Part shown: in pieces, positions 1 through 11,177 of the stretch
Position numbering within the stretch: the first letter of the stretch is position 1
How the letters are laid out: the number at the start of each line of letters is the position of its first letter
Origin: Pseudo-nitzschia pungens
Taxonomy: Eukaryota > Bacillariophyta > Bacillariophyceae > Bacillariales > Bacillariaceae
Reading direction: 5' to 3'
NCBI GenBank assembly: GCA_037355855.1
Contig: CM074768.1
Coordinates: 2,232,001-2,296,000, forward strand
Length of the DNA stretch: 64,000 nt
Translations under genes and position numbers: made by a program
The notes under the pieces: model-generated
Database searches by the model: none
The model's input: the letters and a program-made list of their open reading frames with translations, nothing else
Told to the model about the DNA's origin: nothing

Positions 1-3000
1 CAAATTATTACAAACCTCCAGTCTTTCACAACTCTAAAACAATGACTAAGACACCTCCACTCACACAAAGGAAGATACGTCAAACCTGTCAATAACCAAA
101 TCTCAGAGGGAATGCTTCCAGTCAATTGAGTGCTAGCTGAAAACACATACCGATACACAACATGAAACAAACATATTACAAACATGCTAGTAATATCATC
201 AACAAATCAATAGACACATACACACAAACATTGAAAAACATTCAATCTTTCACAACTCTAACAATGACTACAACACCTGCACTCACACAAAAGAAGAGAT
301 TCCAAACCTGTCAAGAATCCAATCTCAGAAGGAATGGTTCCGGTCAATGCATTGTCAGCTGCAAACACATACCAATACACAACATGAAACAAAACATTCA
401 ACACACACATTGATCAGATCATAAACAAATCCATTCACACAAAAACCGAAAAGCATTCACAAAACCCCAAGCTTTCACACCATCAACAACCACTACAACA
501 TCTGCACTCACACAAACCAAGACCAGTCAAGCCTGTCAAGCCCGTCAACAACCCAATCTCAGAAGGAATGGTTCCAGTCAATTCATTCCCATCTGCAAAC
601 ACACACCAATACACAACATGAAACAAACATTCAACACACACATTAAGTATATCATCAACAAATCCATTGACACAAAAACACACAGCATTCACAAAACCCC
701 AATCTTTCACACCATCAACAACCACTACAACATCCGCACTCACACAAATCAAGACCTGTCAAGCCTGTCAAGAATCCAATCTCAGAAGGAATGGTTCCGG
801 TCAATGCATTGTCAGCTGCAAACACACACCAATACACAACATGAAACAAGCATTCAACACACACATTAAGTATATCATCAACAAATCCATTGATACAAAA
901 ACACACAGCATTCACAAAACCCCAATCTTTCACACCATCAACAACCACTACAACATCCGCACTCACACAAATCAAGACCTGTCAAGCCTGTCAACAACCC
1001 AATCTCAGAAGGAATGGTTCCAGTCAATTCATTCCCATCTGCAAACACACACCAATACACAACATGAAACAAACATTCAACACACACATTAAGTATATCA
1101 TCAACAAATCCATTGACACAAAAACACACAGCATTCACAAAACCCCAATCTTTCACACCATCAACAACCACTACAACATCCGCACTCACGCAAATTAAGA
1201 CCTGTCAAGCCTGTCAACAACCCAATTTCGGAAGGAATGGTTCCAGTCAAGTCATTCCAAGCTGCAAACACACACCAATACACAACATGAAACAAACATT
1301 CAACACACACATTGATCAGATCATAAACAAATCCATTCACACAAAAACCGAAAAGCATTCACAAAACCCCAATCTTTCACACCATCAACAACCACTACAA
1401 CATCCGCACTCACACAAATCAAGACCTGTCAAGCCCGTCAACAACCCAATCTCAGAAGGAATGGTTCCAGTCAATTCATTCCCATCTGCAAACACACACC
1501 AATACACAACATGAAACAAACATTCAACACACACATTAAGTATATCATCAACAAATCCATTGACACAAAAACACACAGCATTCACAAAACCCCAATCTTT
1601 CACACCATCAACAACCACTACAACATCCGCACTCACACAAATCAAGACCTGTCAAGCCTGTCAACAACCCAATCTCGGAAGGAATGGTTCCAGTCAAGTC
1701 ATTCCAAGCTGCAAACACACACCAATACACAACATGAAACAAGCATTCAACACACACATTAAGTATATCATCAACAAATCCATTGACACAAAAACACACA
1801 GCATTCACAAAACCCCAATCTTTCACACCATCAACAACCACTACAACATCCGCACTCACACAAATTAAGACCTGTCAAGCCTGTCAACAACCCAATTTCG
1901 GAAGGAATGGTTCCAGTCAAGTCATTCCAAGCTGCAAACACACACCAATACACAACATGAAACAAACATTCAACACACACATTAAGTATATCATCAACAA
2001 ATCCATTGACACAAAAACACACAGCATTCACAAAACCCCAATCTTTCACACCATCAACAACCACTACAACATCCGCACTCACACAAATCAAGACCTGTCA
2101 AGCCTGTCAACAACCCAATCTCAGAAGGAATGGTTCCAGTCAAGTCATTCCCATCTGCAAACACACACCAATACACAACATGAAACAAACATTCAACACA
2201 CACATTAAGTATATCATCAACAAATCCATTGACACAAAAACACACAGCATTCACAAAACCCCAATCTTTCACACCATCAACAACCACTACAACATCCGCA
2301 CTCACACAAATCAAGACCTGTCAAGCCTGTCAACAACCCAATCTCGGAAGGAATGGTTCCAGTCAAGTCATTCCAAGCTGCAAACACATACCAATACACA
2401 ACAAGAAAGAAGCATTCATTGCAGACATTGTTAATACCATCAACCAATCAATTACGCATGCACAAACTATTACAAATCTCCAGTCTTTCACAACGCTAAC
2501 AATGACTACGACACCTCCACTCACAAAAATCAAGATCAGTTAAGCCTGTCAACAACCCAATCTCAAAAGGAATGCTTCCCGTCAATTTATTGCTAGCTGC
2601 AAACACATACCGATACACAACATGAAAGAAGCATTCATTGCAGACATTGTTAATACCATCAACAAATCAATTACCCATACACAAAACAGTGACAACCTTC
2701 AAATCTATCAGAACACAAACAATAACTACTATGGAATTCCTATCAGCTGTGCCCCGGCTTCCGTAGAAATGAGTAGCTGGGGATGTAGAACCGGGGGACA
2801 GCTGATAGGAATTTTGTAGTACAACACCTGCACTCACATACACCAAGATCAGTTAAGCCTGTCAACAACCCAATCTCAGAAGGAATTTTTCCTATGAACT
2901 TGTTGCCAGCTACATGAGAAGACAAGGCTGCTAATTAGATGGACAAATTTGTGGAGAATATGTTTGAACAATGTGTGCTTTGGATTTCAACTCACCAAGA

Positions 3001-5795
3001 TCCAATCTGGAAAATGACTTAAGGAACAATACATACTTTGGAATTATCCCAGAAAGTCCCAATTGGTTCAAATCCAGTTCGTCCGGAACTAAATCTTTGC
3101 AAACAATTGTAGACCAGAGACATGTTGGATTGGAATTTATCCAGGATCGTCCACTACCTTCCACTGGAGCACTATAGTTCAATAGACTCAGTCCAAACCT
3201 CTCGTTGAAATATTCATCTCTGCAGTCTGTATTCCCTGAGTCATCTTCAACAATCCAGTAAAGAGCTTGCTTTGCATGGAAATCATTGTATAGTTGAAAT
3301 AAGTCAGCATGATCAGAAAGCTTCTCTATCATGCAGGCAGGAATATTGAAAAATGACACACTTCCTTCTTCTGCACTGTTGCCTTCTAGGGTCTTCGTAT
3401 TCTTTGCAACACCATCTCCCATATAAATTGAATAGTCAAAATACCAGATGGTATGAGTATCTGTTGTTTGATTCTTCACTGTCATTAGGCAATTTGCACG
3501 ATCACTTCCATAAACAGTCTCATAACCATTTGTCATGTCTGTATGGATGTCAAGTGATAATACAATTTTTCCTTCACACTCAAGGATGAGATAAGGACTG
3601 ACAACGGGATTACCTTCTTCATACAGATTTGGATGTTTTTCTGATTCTGTAAAGTTACCAAGATGGATTGTGATTGGAACCATACTTGGGTCCGTGCAGT
3701 TCGGAAATCCATTGCCAGTTATGTTTGACATACCAAAAGCTCTTGTTATAGCATCAATTCCACAAACAGAATGAGAGCATGTTGCAGAGCAGCAATCTCC
3801 ACCATCATATCCCAATGCCAAGCTGTTCAAACCATAGTTGCATTCTCCATCATCAATCAAGTAGCAATTTTTCTCCTCATCTTTTCTCCATTCAAATACA
3901 GACACATCAATAGGCGTGCCAGAAGCACTGTACCATCCCTTGTCAAAAGCAGTCAATATGTCAAAGGTGTCTATCTTGGATGATAATGCAAGCTCATCAT
4001 CCTTTGCCTCTTTATGGCATGCATTAGTAGTATTTGTGGACAATATCCATTGGCGATCCTTAATGCAGTACTGAAACATTGCTGCATCATCTGGACTTTC
4101 TTCTAGAAAATAGATATCTCTCTTGTGTAGATCAAAGAAAGATGATTGGCTTCGATTCATCTGTTTGTAGCATCCACTGAAACCTTGGAGTTCTTTTGTC
4201 TGAAATTGAACCCTGAGAATAGTAGTACGCCATTTAGATGGGTCTGATTGGAAAAAAATGATTCCACCCATGAGTGCAATAAAAATGGCACCCAGAGATG
4301 CCAAAGTGAAATAGAATCGAGTATGCTTACGTCGTGACATGCAAGGTGGGAGTTGAAGCTTGGTGATTCTATTTGCTTCCTGTTGAATTTTTTCACCATA
4401 TTTCCCATTCAAGGCCAACTGAAAGGCCACATTATCCAAGCTACTTATGAAATTCTGAGCAAGAAGGCAAATGAAGCGAGGTAAATGAAGAGTAAGTGTG
4501 CAGGAAATGGGAAGCAGAAGAAAGTAGTATTAGAAAACAACTGTTTTCTGATTGCATTCTGATGTTCATTGTAACTGTCATTTTGCTCTCACCACTGCAG
4601 AAAAGTTTAGGACAATCTCAACTGCAGTGTCTGATGTTATAATTAGTAGAAAAGCTGCCAACATTGCCAACAAACCTTGAAGAAAACGAAGAATGCAGGA
4701 AAATACCATGCATCCAACTTTGTCACCATGGTTGGCTTTTGAGAAATTGGGGAATTTCTCAATTGCTGTAGTAATGTCGAGCATAGATGCATCTGCAAAC
4801 AAGACATAGGCCAAAATAGCTATGAACTGTGTTGCTTGTACAACTGGATCTGCATTTGCGGCAACAATACTTGCAATAACACCATCATCTGGATTGTCAT
4901 CATGCTTTGTACCCCAGTCTGGGTGAAGGACACTTAGTAACATCATACTAACAAGCAACACTTGAAAGATGGAAACAATAATTCCCATACCAAAGAAAAG
5001 TGGTTGGTCAATGGGCCCATGGAGGGATAAGAAAGAATAGGAATCTTTTGGATACAATAAATGTGGAATGTCCTCAACACAGAACAATTCACTGTCTCTA
5101 TCTCGTGCTGTTGTCTTTCCTTCAGTTTGAATGTCCTTGTGGCATACATCCTCGAAAGCATTTGCCCCAACAATGGTATTGCTTAAATCCGTGACATTGT
5201 TTTCTAGAGCACCACTCTCCATGTCATCTCTCACTACTTCCGATGAATTCTCATGCAAATGTGAGTCCATCTCCTTTGCCTTAGAAGAGCGCTGCAAAGA
5301 GGATCCCAAGGAGAGTGATTTGCTGCTCTGAGAAGAGGAGTCAGAAACATGGAAAAAAGATCCTAAGGAGAGTGCCTTGCTATCTCCACCTCGTCCCTGA
5401 GCTGTGTGTGCTGATCCACCTTTGAAAAGATTTGGAAGCGAAAATGACTTCACTTTGCTCCCCATTGAAGCCACCAAGCTGTTGTTATTTTTTCTATTGA
5501 TGCTGGTCAATGACTTCTCTGTGGCGCTTTTTTTATCAAACCACTGCTCAAAGTTTCCGCTGGACAGGTCCAATGCATTTGCACCAGTCCATAGCTCAGA
5601 GTTATTATCATCTTTGTCTTCGAATCTCTGGAAACTGTCATCAGCTCCGGAGTCTTTATCGATTGCTTTGGTCTTGTTGAAACATTCATAGTCTTCCTCT
5701 GTTTCATTATGACCTGGCTTTGAAACTGAATGGTCAATCAGATCTGATACTTGCATCGTGTTTGTATCGCTCGCTTCTCCTGTTGTCATTGACAT
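1..5795 (-). CDS. Receptor-like protein: multi-TM module + LNR + leucine-rich repeats (3' end outside window)
   Basis: Exon 1 is 5795-4593 (401 codons), exon 2 is 4454-2996, followed by thirteen LRR exons; all junctions keep frame. The exon 1/2 intron is 4592-4455 (GTGAGA...CTCAG). Exon 1 has about 250 soluble Ser-rich, acidic residues, then three hydrophobic helices around residues 265-395. Exon 2 has another helix (about residues 45-66), presumably crossing to the outside. Next comes a Cys-rich ectodomain with an LNR (Lin-12/Notch) motif reading DDGECN then GYDGGDCC, and an LRR N-terminal cap (SWINSNPTCLW then LDLNQLGLSGIIP). Plant-type 24-residue LRRs follow. I infer a cell-surface receptor or adhesion protein; no kinase is visible in the window. 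The gene at 59671-63525 is a paralogue with matching exon borders. The ATG at 5795 was chosen as the first Met of the open frame. The ligand is unknown. Confidence 0.75.
59..2916 (-). repeat. Tandem array of 13 single-LRR exons, about 223-bp unit
   Basis: Thirteen LRR exons lie at 65-136, 287-358, 512-592, 744-815, 967-1038, 1190-1261, 1414-1485, 1637-1708, 1860-1931, 2083-2154, 2306-2377, 2525-2596 and 2838-2909. Each is 72 nt except the third, which is 81 nt (three extra residues). Each starts after a CAG or TAG acceptor and ends before GTGAGT, always in phase 1, so any number of units can be joined in frame. The exon core reads LTGTIPSEIGLLTGLTG. Introns are about as conserved as exons, and the central units are nearly identical over the full 223 bp, which points to recent unequal exchange or gene conversion. 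The larger spacing before the last exon is caused by the foldback element at 2727-2821. Confidence 0.9.
2727..2821. mobile_element. 95-bp foldback MITE, copy 1 (inside an LRR intron)
   Basis: Both ends carry an inverted repeat of about 23 bp with core AATTCCTATCAGCTG, bounded by TACTAY outside and a CCCC/GGGG pairing inside. It sits in the intron between the LRR exons at 2525-2596 and 2838-2909 and accounts for their larger spacing. It is nearly identical to the copy at 19784-19878. Confidence 0.85.
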
Positions 5796-7156
5796 ACTAG
5801 TAGCACCGTACGCTGTTGCTTTTTTGCCTTACCTGATATTTTGTCGCATGTGCCACTGCTAATGCAACGAAGTATCTACTGTGACGTTTTTGTTGCCCTC
5901 CCAAAACGACTGTCGTGGTTCGTTCTGTGCTATGCACGTGCTTCTCGCTGCTGTTTGGTGATTTTCTGGCTTAAGCTGATTTATTGCTGCGTCGTTTGAA
6001 ATGCCGTCGTTTGCGCCGTTGTTCGTGCGAAACGCCGTTGTAGTTCTGAGGACGCTGTGGCCGTGGTTTTGAACGCCGTTGTGGTTTTGAACGCCGTTGT
6101 GGTTTTGAACGCCGTTGTGGTTTTAAAACGCCGTTGTGGTTCCAAAACGCCGTTGTGGTTCCAAAACGCCGTAACAGCAAAAACAGGGACACGTCGTGTC
6201 GTTACGAAAGAAATGGGTGCAGCAGCAATAAGAATTAAAAAATTCTTTCTCCGTCAATTCTTGGAGTTTGGAGACACCGTTTGTACGGTTATGTCTGCAA
6301 TAACAAGGAGGATAATAATATCTGGAACGGCCTGGCAACAAGGAGCTTGTGGGTCCAGTATAAAATTATAACTGTAACAGTCTCGATTCGGTCTTTTTTT
6401 TTGTCGTCGTCGTTGTCGTTTCTTGTTCTGCGTTGCTTGTAGATCTCCAGCTTTGCAAGCTTATAATAAGCTTGCGACTGTTAATCTGTTAAAATGTAGC
6501 TAAAACTGGGCTTAAGCTGATAGGTCCTAAGGCAGGCTTGGAGATATACAGCAAGAGCAATGGCATGCAGACCGGTTGAGGTGCCGATCTGTTCTGTCGA
6601 TAGTCTCGAATTCACCACTACGGCTGATCGGTGGATCAACCAGATCTATTCTAACTGCCACTTATCTGGGCTCAGTCAGTTAGATCTTAGGCTTGTAGTT
6701 CTACAGGGAGTTGCTCAGGGAGCAGGATGTCAGGATCAAGGTATTAAATCGGAGTTAATCTAAAGATGTGAGGATAACAACCTTGTCGGGAAATCGTCGT
6801 TGCTGTCTTGTTAATTCTACCGGGTGTTGCTGCTGCTGCTGCTTGTGTTTTTTTTACTGTGGACCCAGTAAGATTACTCGTAGAAAATTAGTAGTATTAT
6901 ATTTACCAAAAAACGTTCGTGGGTCAGATACTTTCGTGCTGTGTCAGATACATGCGCGTGCGCGCTTTACAAAAGCAGTATTTAATAATAACTGATCAAT
7001 ACTCCTTCAATTAATAAGTACACTTATTGATTACTGTATCAGCGTATAATTAGTACGGGTTAAAATAGGGACTTCTTATTTCGTACGAAGTACTACTAAG
7101 ACTTTAGTGTTTTGATAAGAGACAAGAAGCATGCGGGAGTTCAGAGTTAGGACACA
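5796..7156. other. Intergenic, upstream of the LRR receptor gene
   Basis: No convincing gene. It should hold the promoter of the minus-strand receptor gene starting at 5795. It contains the GAACGCCGTTGTGGTTTT minisatellite and a run of CTG-type triplets near 6830. Short open frames here are low-complexity. Confidence 0.6.
6061..6170. repeat. 18-bp minisatellite (GAACGCCGTTGTGGTTTT)
   Basis: About six imperfect head-to-tail copies of an 18-bp unit, drifting to CAAAACGCCGTTGTGGTTC at the right. The AACGCCG core is also the main word of the inverted arms of the element at 7157-8425, so the two may share an origin. Confidence 0.85.
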
Positions 7157-8425
7157 CAAGAAACAAACTATTCACTCTAGAAACAAACACTGTTTCTACT
7201 ACAACTCCACCGGGGGGGCAAACGCTAAGACACCGAACACACAGCAACAAAAAGAACAAACACATAAATTTAAATTTCGAAACGACAACAACAACAACAA
7301 CAACCACAACCACAACCACAACCACAACAAGTACAGCAGCTAAAAACACCCATTACCCTCAACAAAAACACTCCCCTTTGTCTCCAGCAAGCAAACCTCC
7401 AACAAACAAGAAGGAAACAAGCGCCGAAACGAAACAAGCAAACGCCGAAACGCAGAAACGCCGAAACGCAGAAACGCCGAAACGCAGAAACGCCGCAACG
7501 CCGCAACGCAGAAGCGACAGCAAGCAGCAAGCAGCAAGCAACGCGTCGATAATACAGGGGGGACAGCAAGCAGCAAACAGCAACCAACGCGTCGATAATA
7601 CAGGGGGGACAGCAGCAATGCGTCGATATACTACAGGGGGGACAGCAGCAGCAACGCGTCAACACGTTGATAATACTTGCTGTTGCTGTTGTACTTGTCC
7701 ATGACGGCGTTGAAATCATCGACGTCGAAGATCGGTTGTACTGCGTCGGTTTTCTTCTTGCGCCCTCTTTTTCTTCTTGCACGATACGCATGGTAGAAAA
7801 CAAAGCCAAACACCTTTTCCTCTGTCACTGTTTCGGGATAATCCAGGAAACCAAATACAGTTCTACAGTACTCTTTGAATTCTGCTTGTTTGCTCGCGTA
7901 GGCAAGTCTTGTATTCTCTGGAACACCATTGATGTCATCCTGTTGGACCTGCCTTGCTGCTTGGGCAAATAAACCACTTGTGTAAGACATGCTGCTTGTT
8001 GGAGATCAAGGGGAGCGTTTTGTTGTGGTTACAGCGTTTTCGATGTTGTTTATTTTGGCGTTTCGTTGTTTGTTTTGGCGTTTCGTTTCAGCGTTTCTTT
8101 CGGCGTTTTGTTTCGGCGTTTCGTTTTGGCGTTTGTTTCGGAGTTTCCTTTGGGCGTTTTTGTGGGTGGTGCTTGCTGGAGAGAAAGGGGAGTGTTTTGT
8201 TGAGGATAGTGGTGGTTGTTTTGTTTGCTCTAGTACTTGCTTGTTTGTTGTGGTTGTTGTTGTTGCGGCGTTTTTCGTGTTTGTTCGAAATTTATGTGTT
8301 TGTTTATTGTTGTTGCTGCGGTCGAGTTTGTTCTTTTGTTGTGTGTGTTTCGGCGTTTGGAATCGAAATTTATGTGTTTCTTTTTAAACAGTGTTTGTTT
8401 CTTACTACATAGAGAGTTGTTAGTT
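7157..8425. mobile_element. Element with long imperfect inverted arms around a recombinase fragment
   Basis: The left arm (about 7157-7510) and right arm (about 8040-8425, inverted) share the same blocks in the same order. These are GAAACAAACACTGTTT (7180 and 8401), an ACACATAAATTT block followed by CGAAA, AACAA-rich tracts, a CCTCAACAAAAACACTCCCC block, CTCCAGCAAGCA, and then many AACGCCGAAACG words. Between the arms lie a tandem repeat of about 50 bp (7540-7670, core ATACAGGGGGGACAGCA) and a reverse-strand tyrosine-recombinase-like fragment. Long inverted ends plus a recombinase-type gene recall DIRS-like or Crypton-related elements, but this copy is short and clearly not autonomous. Target duplications were not identified. 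Confidence 0.6.
7631..7990 (-). pseudogene. Truncated tyrosine recombinase N-terminal (core-binding) fragment, Crypton/integrase-like
   Basis: A 119-residue frame beginning MSYTSGLFAQAARQ. It contains NTRLAYASKQAEFKEYC followed by VTEEKVFGFVFYHAYRA, the helical N-terminal core-binding pattern of tyrosine recombinases seen in Crypton-type and related eukaryotic elements. The catalytic domain, with its conserved Arg, His and Tyr residues, is absent. The frame runs into the GGGGACAGCAG tandem repeat and stops. It lies between the inverted arms of the 7157-8425 element and is probably the remnant of that element's own gene. Family assignment is by eye. Confidence 0.5.
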
Positions 8426-11177
8426 TCTTAATACATAAAGACTTTGTTTCTGTGTCAGAAACTTTGTTTCTTTGAAAGTATTCTTCTCACAAGCACCTCA
8501 AGGGCGTGCGATCACACGTATTATGGTTCAATTTGATTGGTTAATAATTAGTCCCAAGCACTTACAATAGTGTGTCAGAGAAAGGGATCGTAAGGATTAA
8601 AACTGCATGCACATCGTTAAGAGAGGTGTCAGATACTGTTTAGATATACCAATAATAATCTCTTATTATTATTTGTTTTCTTTTTCGCGCAGTGTGATGT
8701 GCGTATGCAATATATGTAGGGTTAAGGGTTTGTCAAACGGCAACCGATTTTGGCTACAATTTTACATGAGGGCCTGAGTGGAACCGTCGTAACGCAAAAA
8801 AATACTACCGTATGTGTACCTGGTAAGGTTTACTTGTACGGGGTTACCGATTGTCTCGATGTCGTTGTATCGACTTGCACCTTGTACAAGTAAGACTTAC
8901 CTTGTTGGTAACCTTAAGATCTTACCTGGTAAGGTTACTGATACGGTAATCTTAGTCCACACCAGTGGGCACTAATCTTAGTGTTTTTTCGTATGCTCGT
9001 CTACTCGCTCGTCTGCTCGTCTGCTCGTCTGCTCGTCTATGTGTACGTTCGTATGTTCGTATGTTCGTATGTTCTTATGTTCATATGTTCTTTCATACGT
9101 TCGTATGTTCGTCTGATTGTCCGCTCGCTACCCGTTCGTTAACACACTTTTTTTAGGTCTAATCCACACTTTTTACCCACACTTTTAAACTACATACATT
9201 ACCCATACTACGTATGAATCACCGCCGGATCGTTTTTCTTCTTCTCCAGCACCTCCAGCAGCACCTCTCTCCGGCTTCTTCCGCTCCAATCATAATTGAA
9301 TCACCGAAACACTTGCACCTCGACCGCACCACTCATAACACTGTTGGGTGAGGTGTTGGGGCTGTTGTTGGGCAGATGTTTAGTTTCCGTAGGTAGTGTA
9401 AGTATTATAGTAGCAAAGTTCAAAAAGTGTATATTCGCACTTCTTTTCAAAAGTGTGGATTCGACCCATGTCCGTCTGCTCGCGTCTTTACTAGTAGTAG
9501 ACTCGTCTAGGGACTAGCCTAGAATCAACTGAGGATAGATGTAGTACGGTACGACGAGAAAAACGTCAGCTCTAATTTAGTCTTTCTAATGCTCTAGAAA
9601 GCCTGAACAAAAACATCACGACCAGTATTCTCAAAATTTTAATGAGAATCATATAAGCCCTACTCCCTGAACCATTGAAAACCCGTAATACTTCAATCGT
9701 CAATGAAAAGCACGACCAGAATAAGTACTAACATACCGGTAGAGTGCCCATAATGAATACGGTAATCCTTACTTCTACTTGGTAATATCAAGACAGCTAC
9801 AGGTAGTAGCAGTAGTGGTGAACGATGATTAACTCTTTCTGACAATGATATTGATAGAAAGTTAAAGTCCCGTGCAACAACTGTGACAAAACAACTGAAA
9901 ATCAATACAGAGGCACGAAGAAATTTCTTCTCAGATTGAGGGCTATAATAGATAATGAACGTTGCCGATGATAATATTTTCAACGGAAACTGATAAAATA
10001 ACGACGAAATAATTACGATATAGTGAAAAAATATACGTAGTACGTAATTCTTTCATGCGAGTCATAAATAGCACAACATTTCGATTATGAATAATATATA
10101 TTCGAAACACATTCAAACGTATGACTTGTGAATGAAACAAGAAATATCAATCACAATTGCTTAAGTCAATAATTCAAGGAGAACCATTCGACAGCAAACA
10201 ACCCAGATCAGTAAAACATGATAAAGTGATGAAAACAACAAGAATGCGGTAATCAGGATATCGATTGTCCCTGACAACCGAAACTCTTTTTTCTTCCCTT
10301 ATTCAAACACCCTTGAAACTCAAGCAACAGAGCAATACGTCTCAATCATACTTATTCCTCTTTCTTCGATCGGAATTCGCACGTACACGTTAGCTTTCGG
10401 TAAGGACTACAGCAAACTAGTTTTGAACAACATACGTCGCCATTCGTTATCATTTTCGACCGTTGTTTGCGATGATGTGGACGTTATCGTTCGCGGTGAT
10501 GGCGCGATGACGGCAATGGCGGCCTGGCGTTGGCACTTATAACCAACAGAGACAATGTTTGCAACGATTTCCAGGCGGCGTTGTGATCACTACATCAAGT
10601 TGTAATCATGTTACAGCTGTCCAGAATGTTGTTTACAGATGACGTGGACGACCGACTGTGGTGCTGTTGCTATCCATCATATGGAATGGACGCGAATGCT
10701 GCTGATTACAGTACACCGACAGCGACGAACTTCGTAGCGGAAGTCAGTCGGCTTTGGCTCGGTGGTAAGTCCATCATCCATACTCGCGGAATTACAACAA
10801 CATTACTATCAACGAGAACACCGATTCATTTCTTCGACACAGACGTGAAGTCGAAAATAGTAGTAAATGTCTTCCAGCGCGTCGCTACCTACGTTGGTCG
10901 TTGTGGATACTAATTTTCTGCGTCGTCCTGATGGAAATCGTTTGTCGTCTGCGGATTTTTTTGCCATGAATTTCACCCGATCGTTGTGGCTTTTATTATT
11001 TCCATTGAAAGACACATTACATTGATTTCGGTTTTTTTTTTCGACTCCTTCATCTGCTTGTTCGAAAAAGTGGTCCAAGGAAAGTGATCAGTATTACGCA
11101 TCCTCACTGCCTTTTTCATCCTTTATTTCCTTTCTTCCGGACAAATGGAGCTCTAGATTTCAGATTCAACGACAACT
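8426..11177. other. Intergenic, gene-poor
   Basis: No supported gene. It is AT-rich with scattered GTAAGGTT words around 8820-8940, a GTTCGTAT-type microsatellite at 8985-9135 and T-runs. The last few hundred bases should hold the promoter of the BspA-like gene at 11178. Open frames at 9693-9983 and 10608-10913 resemble nothing I know. Confidence 0.55.
8985..9135. repeat. Microsatellite of CTCGTCTG / TTCGTATG type units
   Basis: Degenerate head-to-tail units of 8-9 bp (GCTCGTCT grading into GTTCGTAT). No coding sense. Confidence 0.85.

Noticed and set aside
162..2543. Overlapping plus-strand open frames in the 223-bp array
   Set aside because: Shadows of the repeated minus-strand LRR exons and introns; they have no domain, while the minus strand shows consistent splice sites and LRRs.
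59..2916. Could the regular array be a CRISPR or satellite?
   Set aside because: The unit is 223 bp, has no spacers, and contains phase-consistent LRR exons in a eukaryotic gene.
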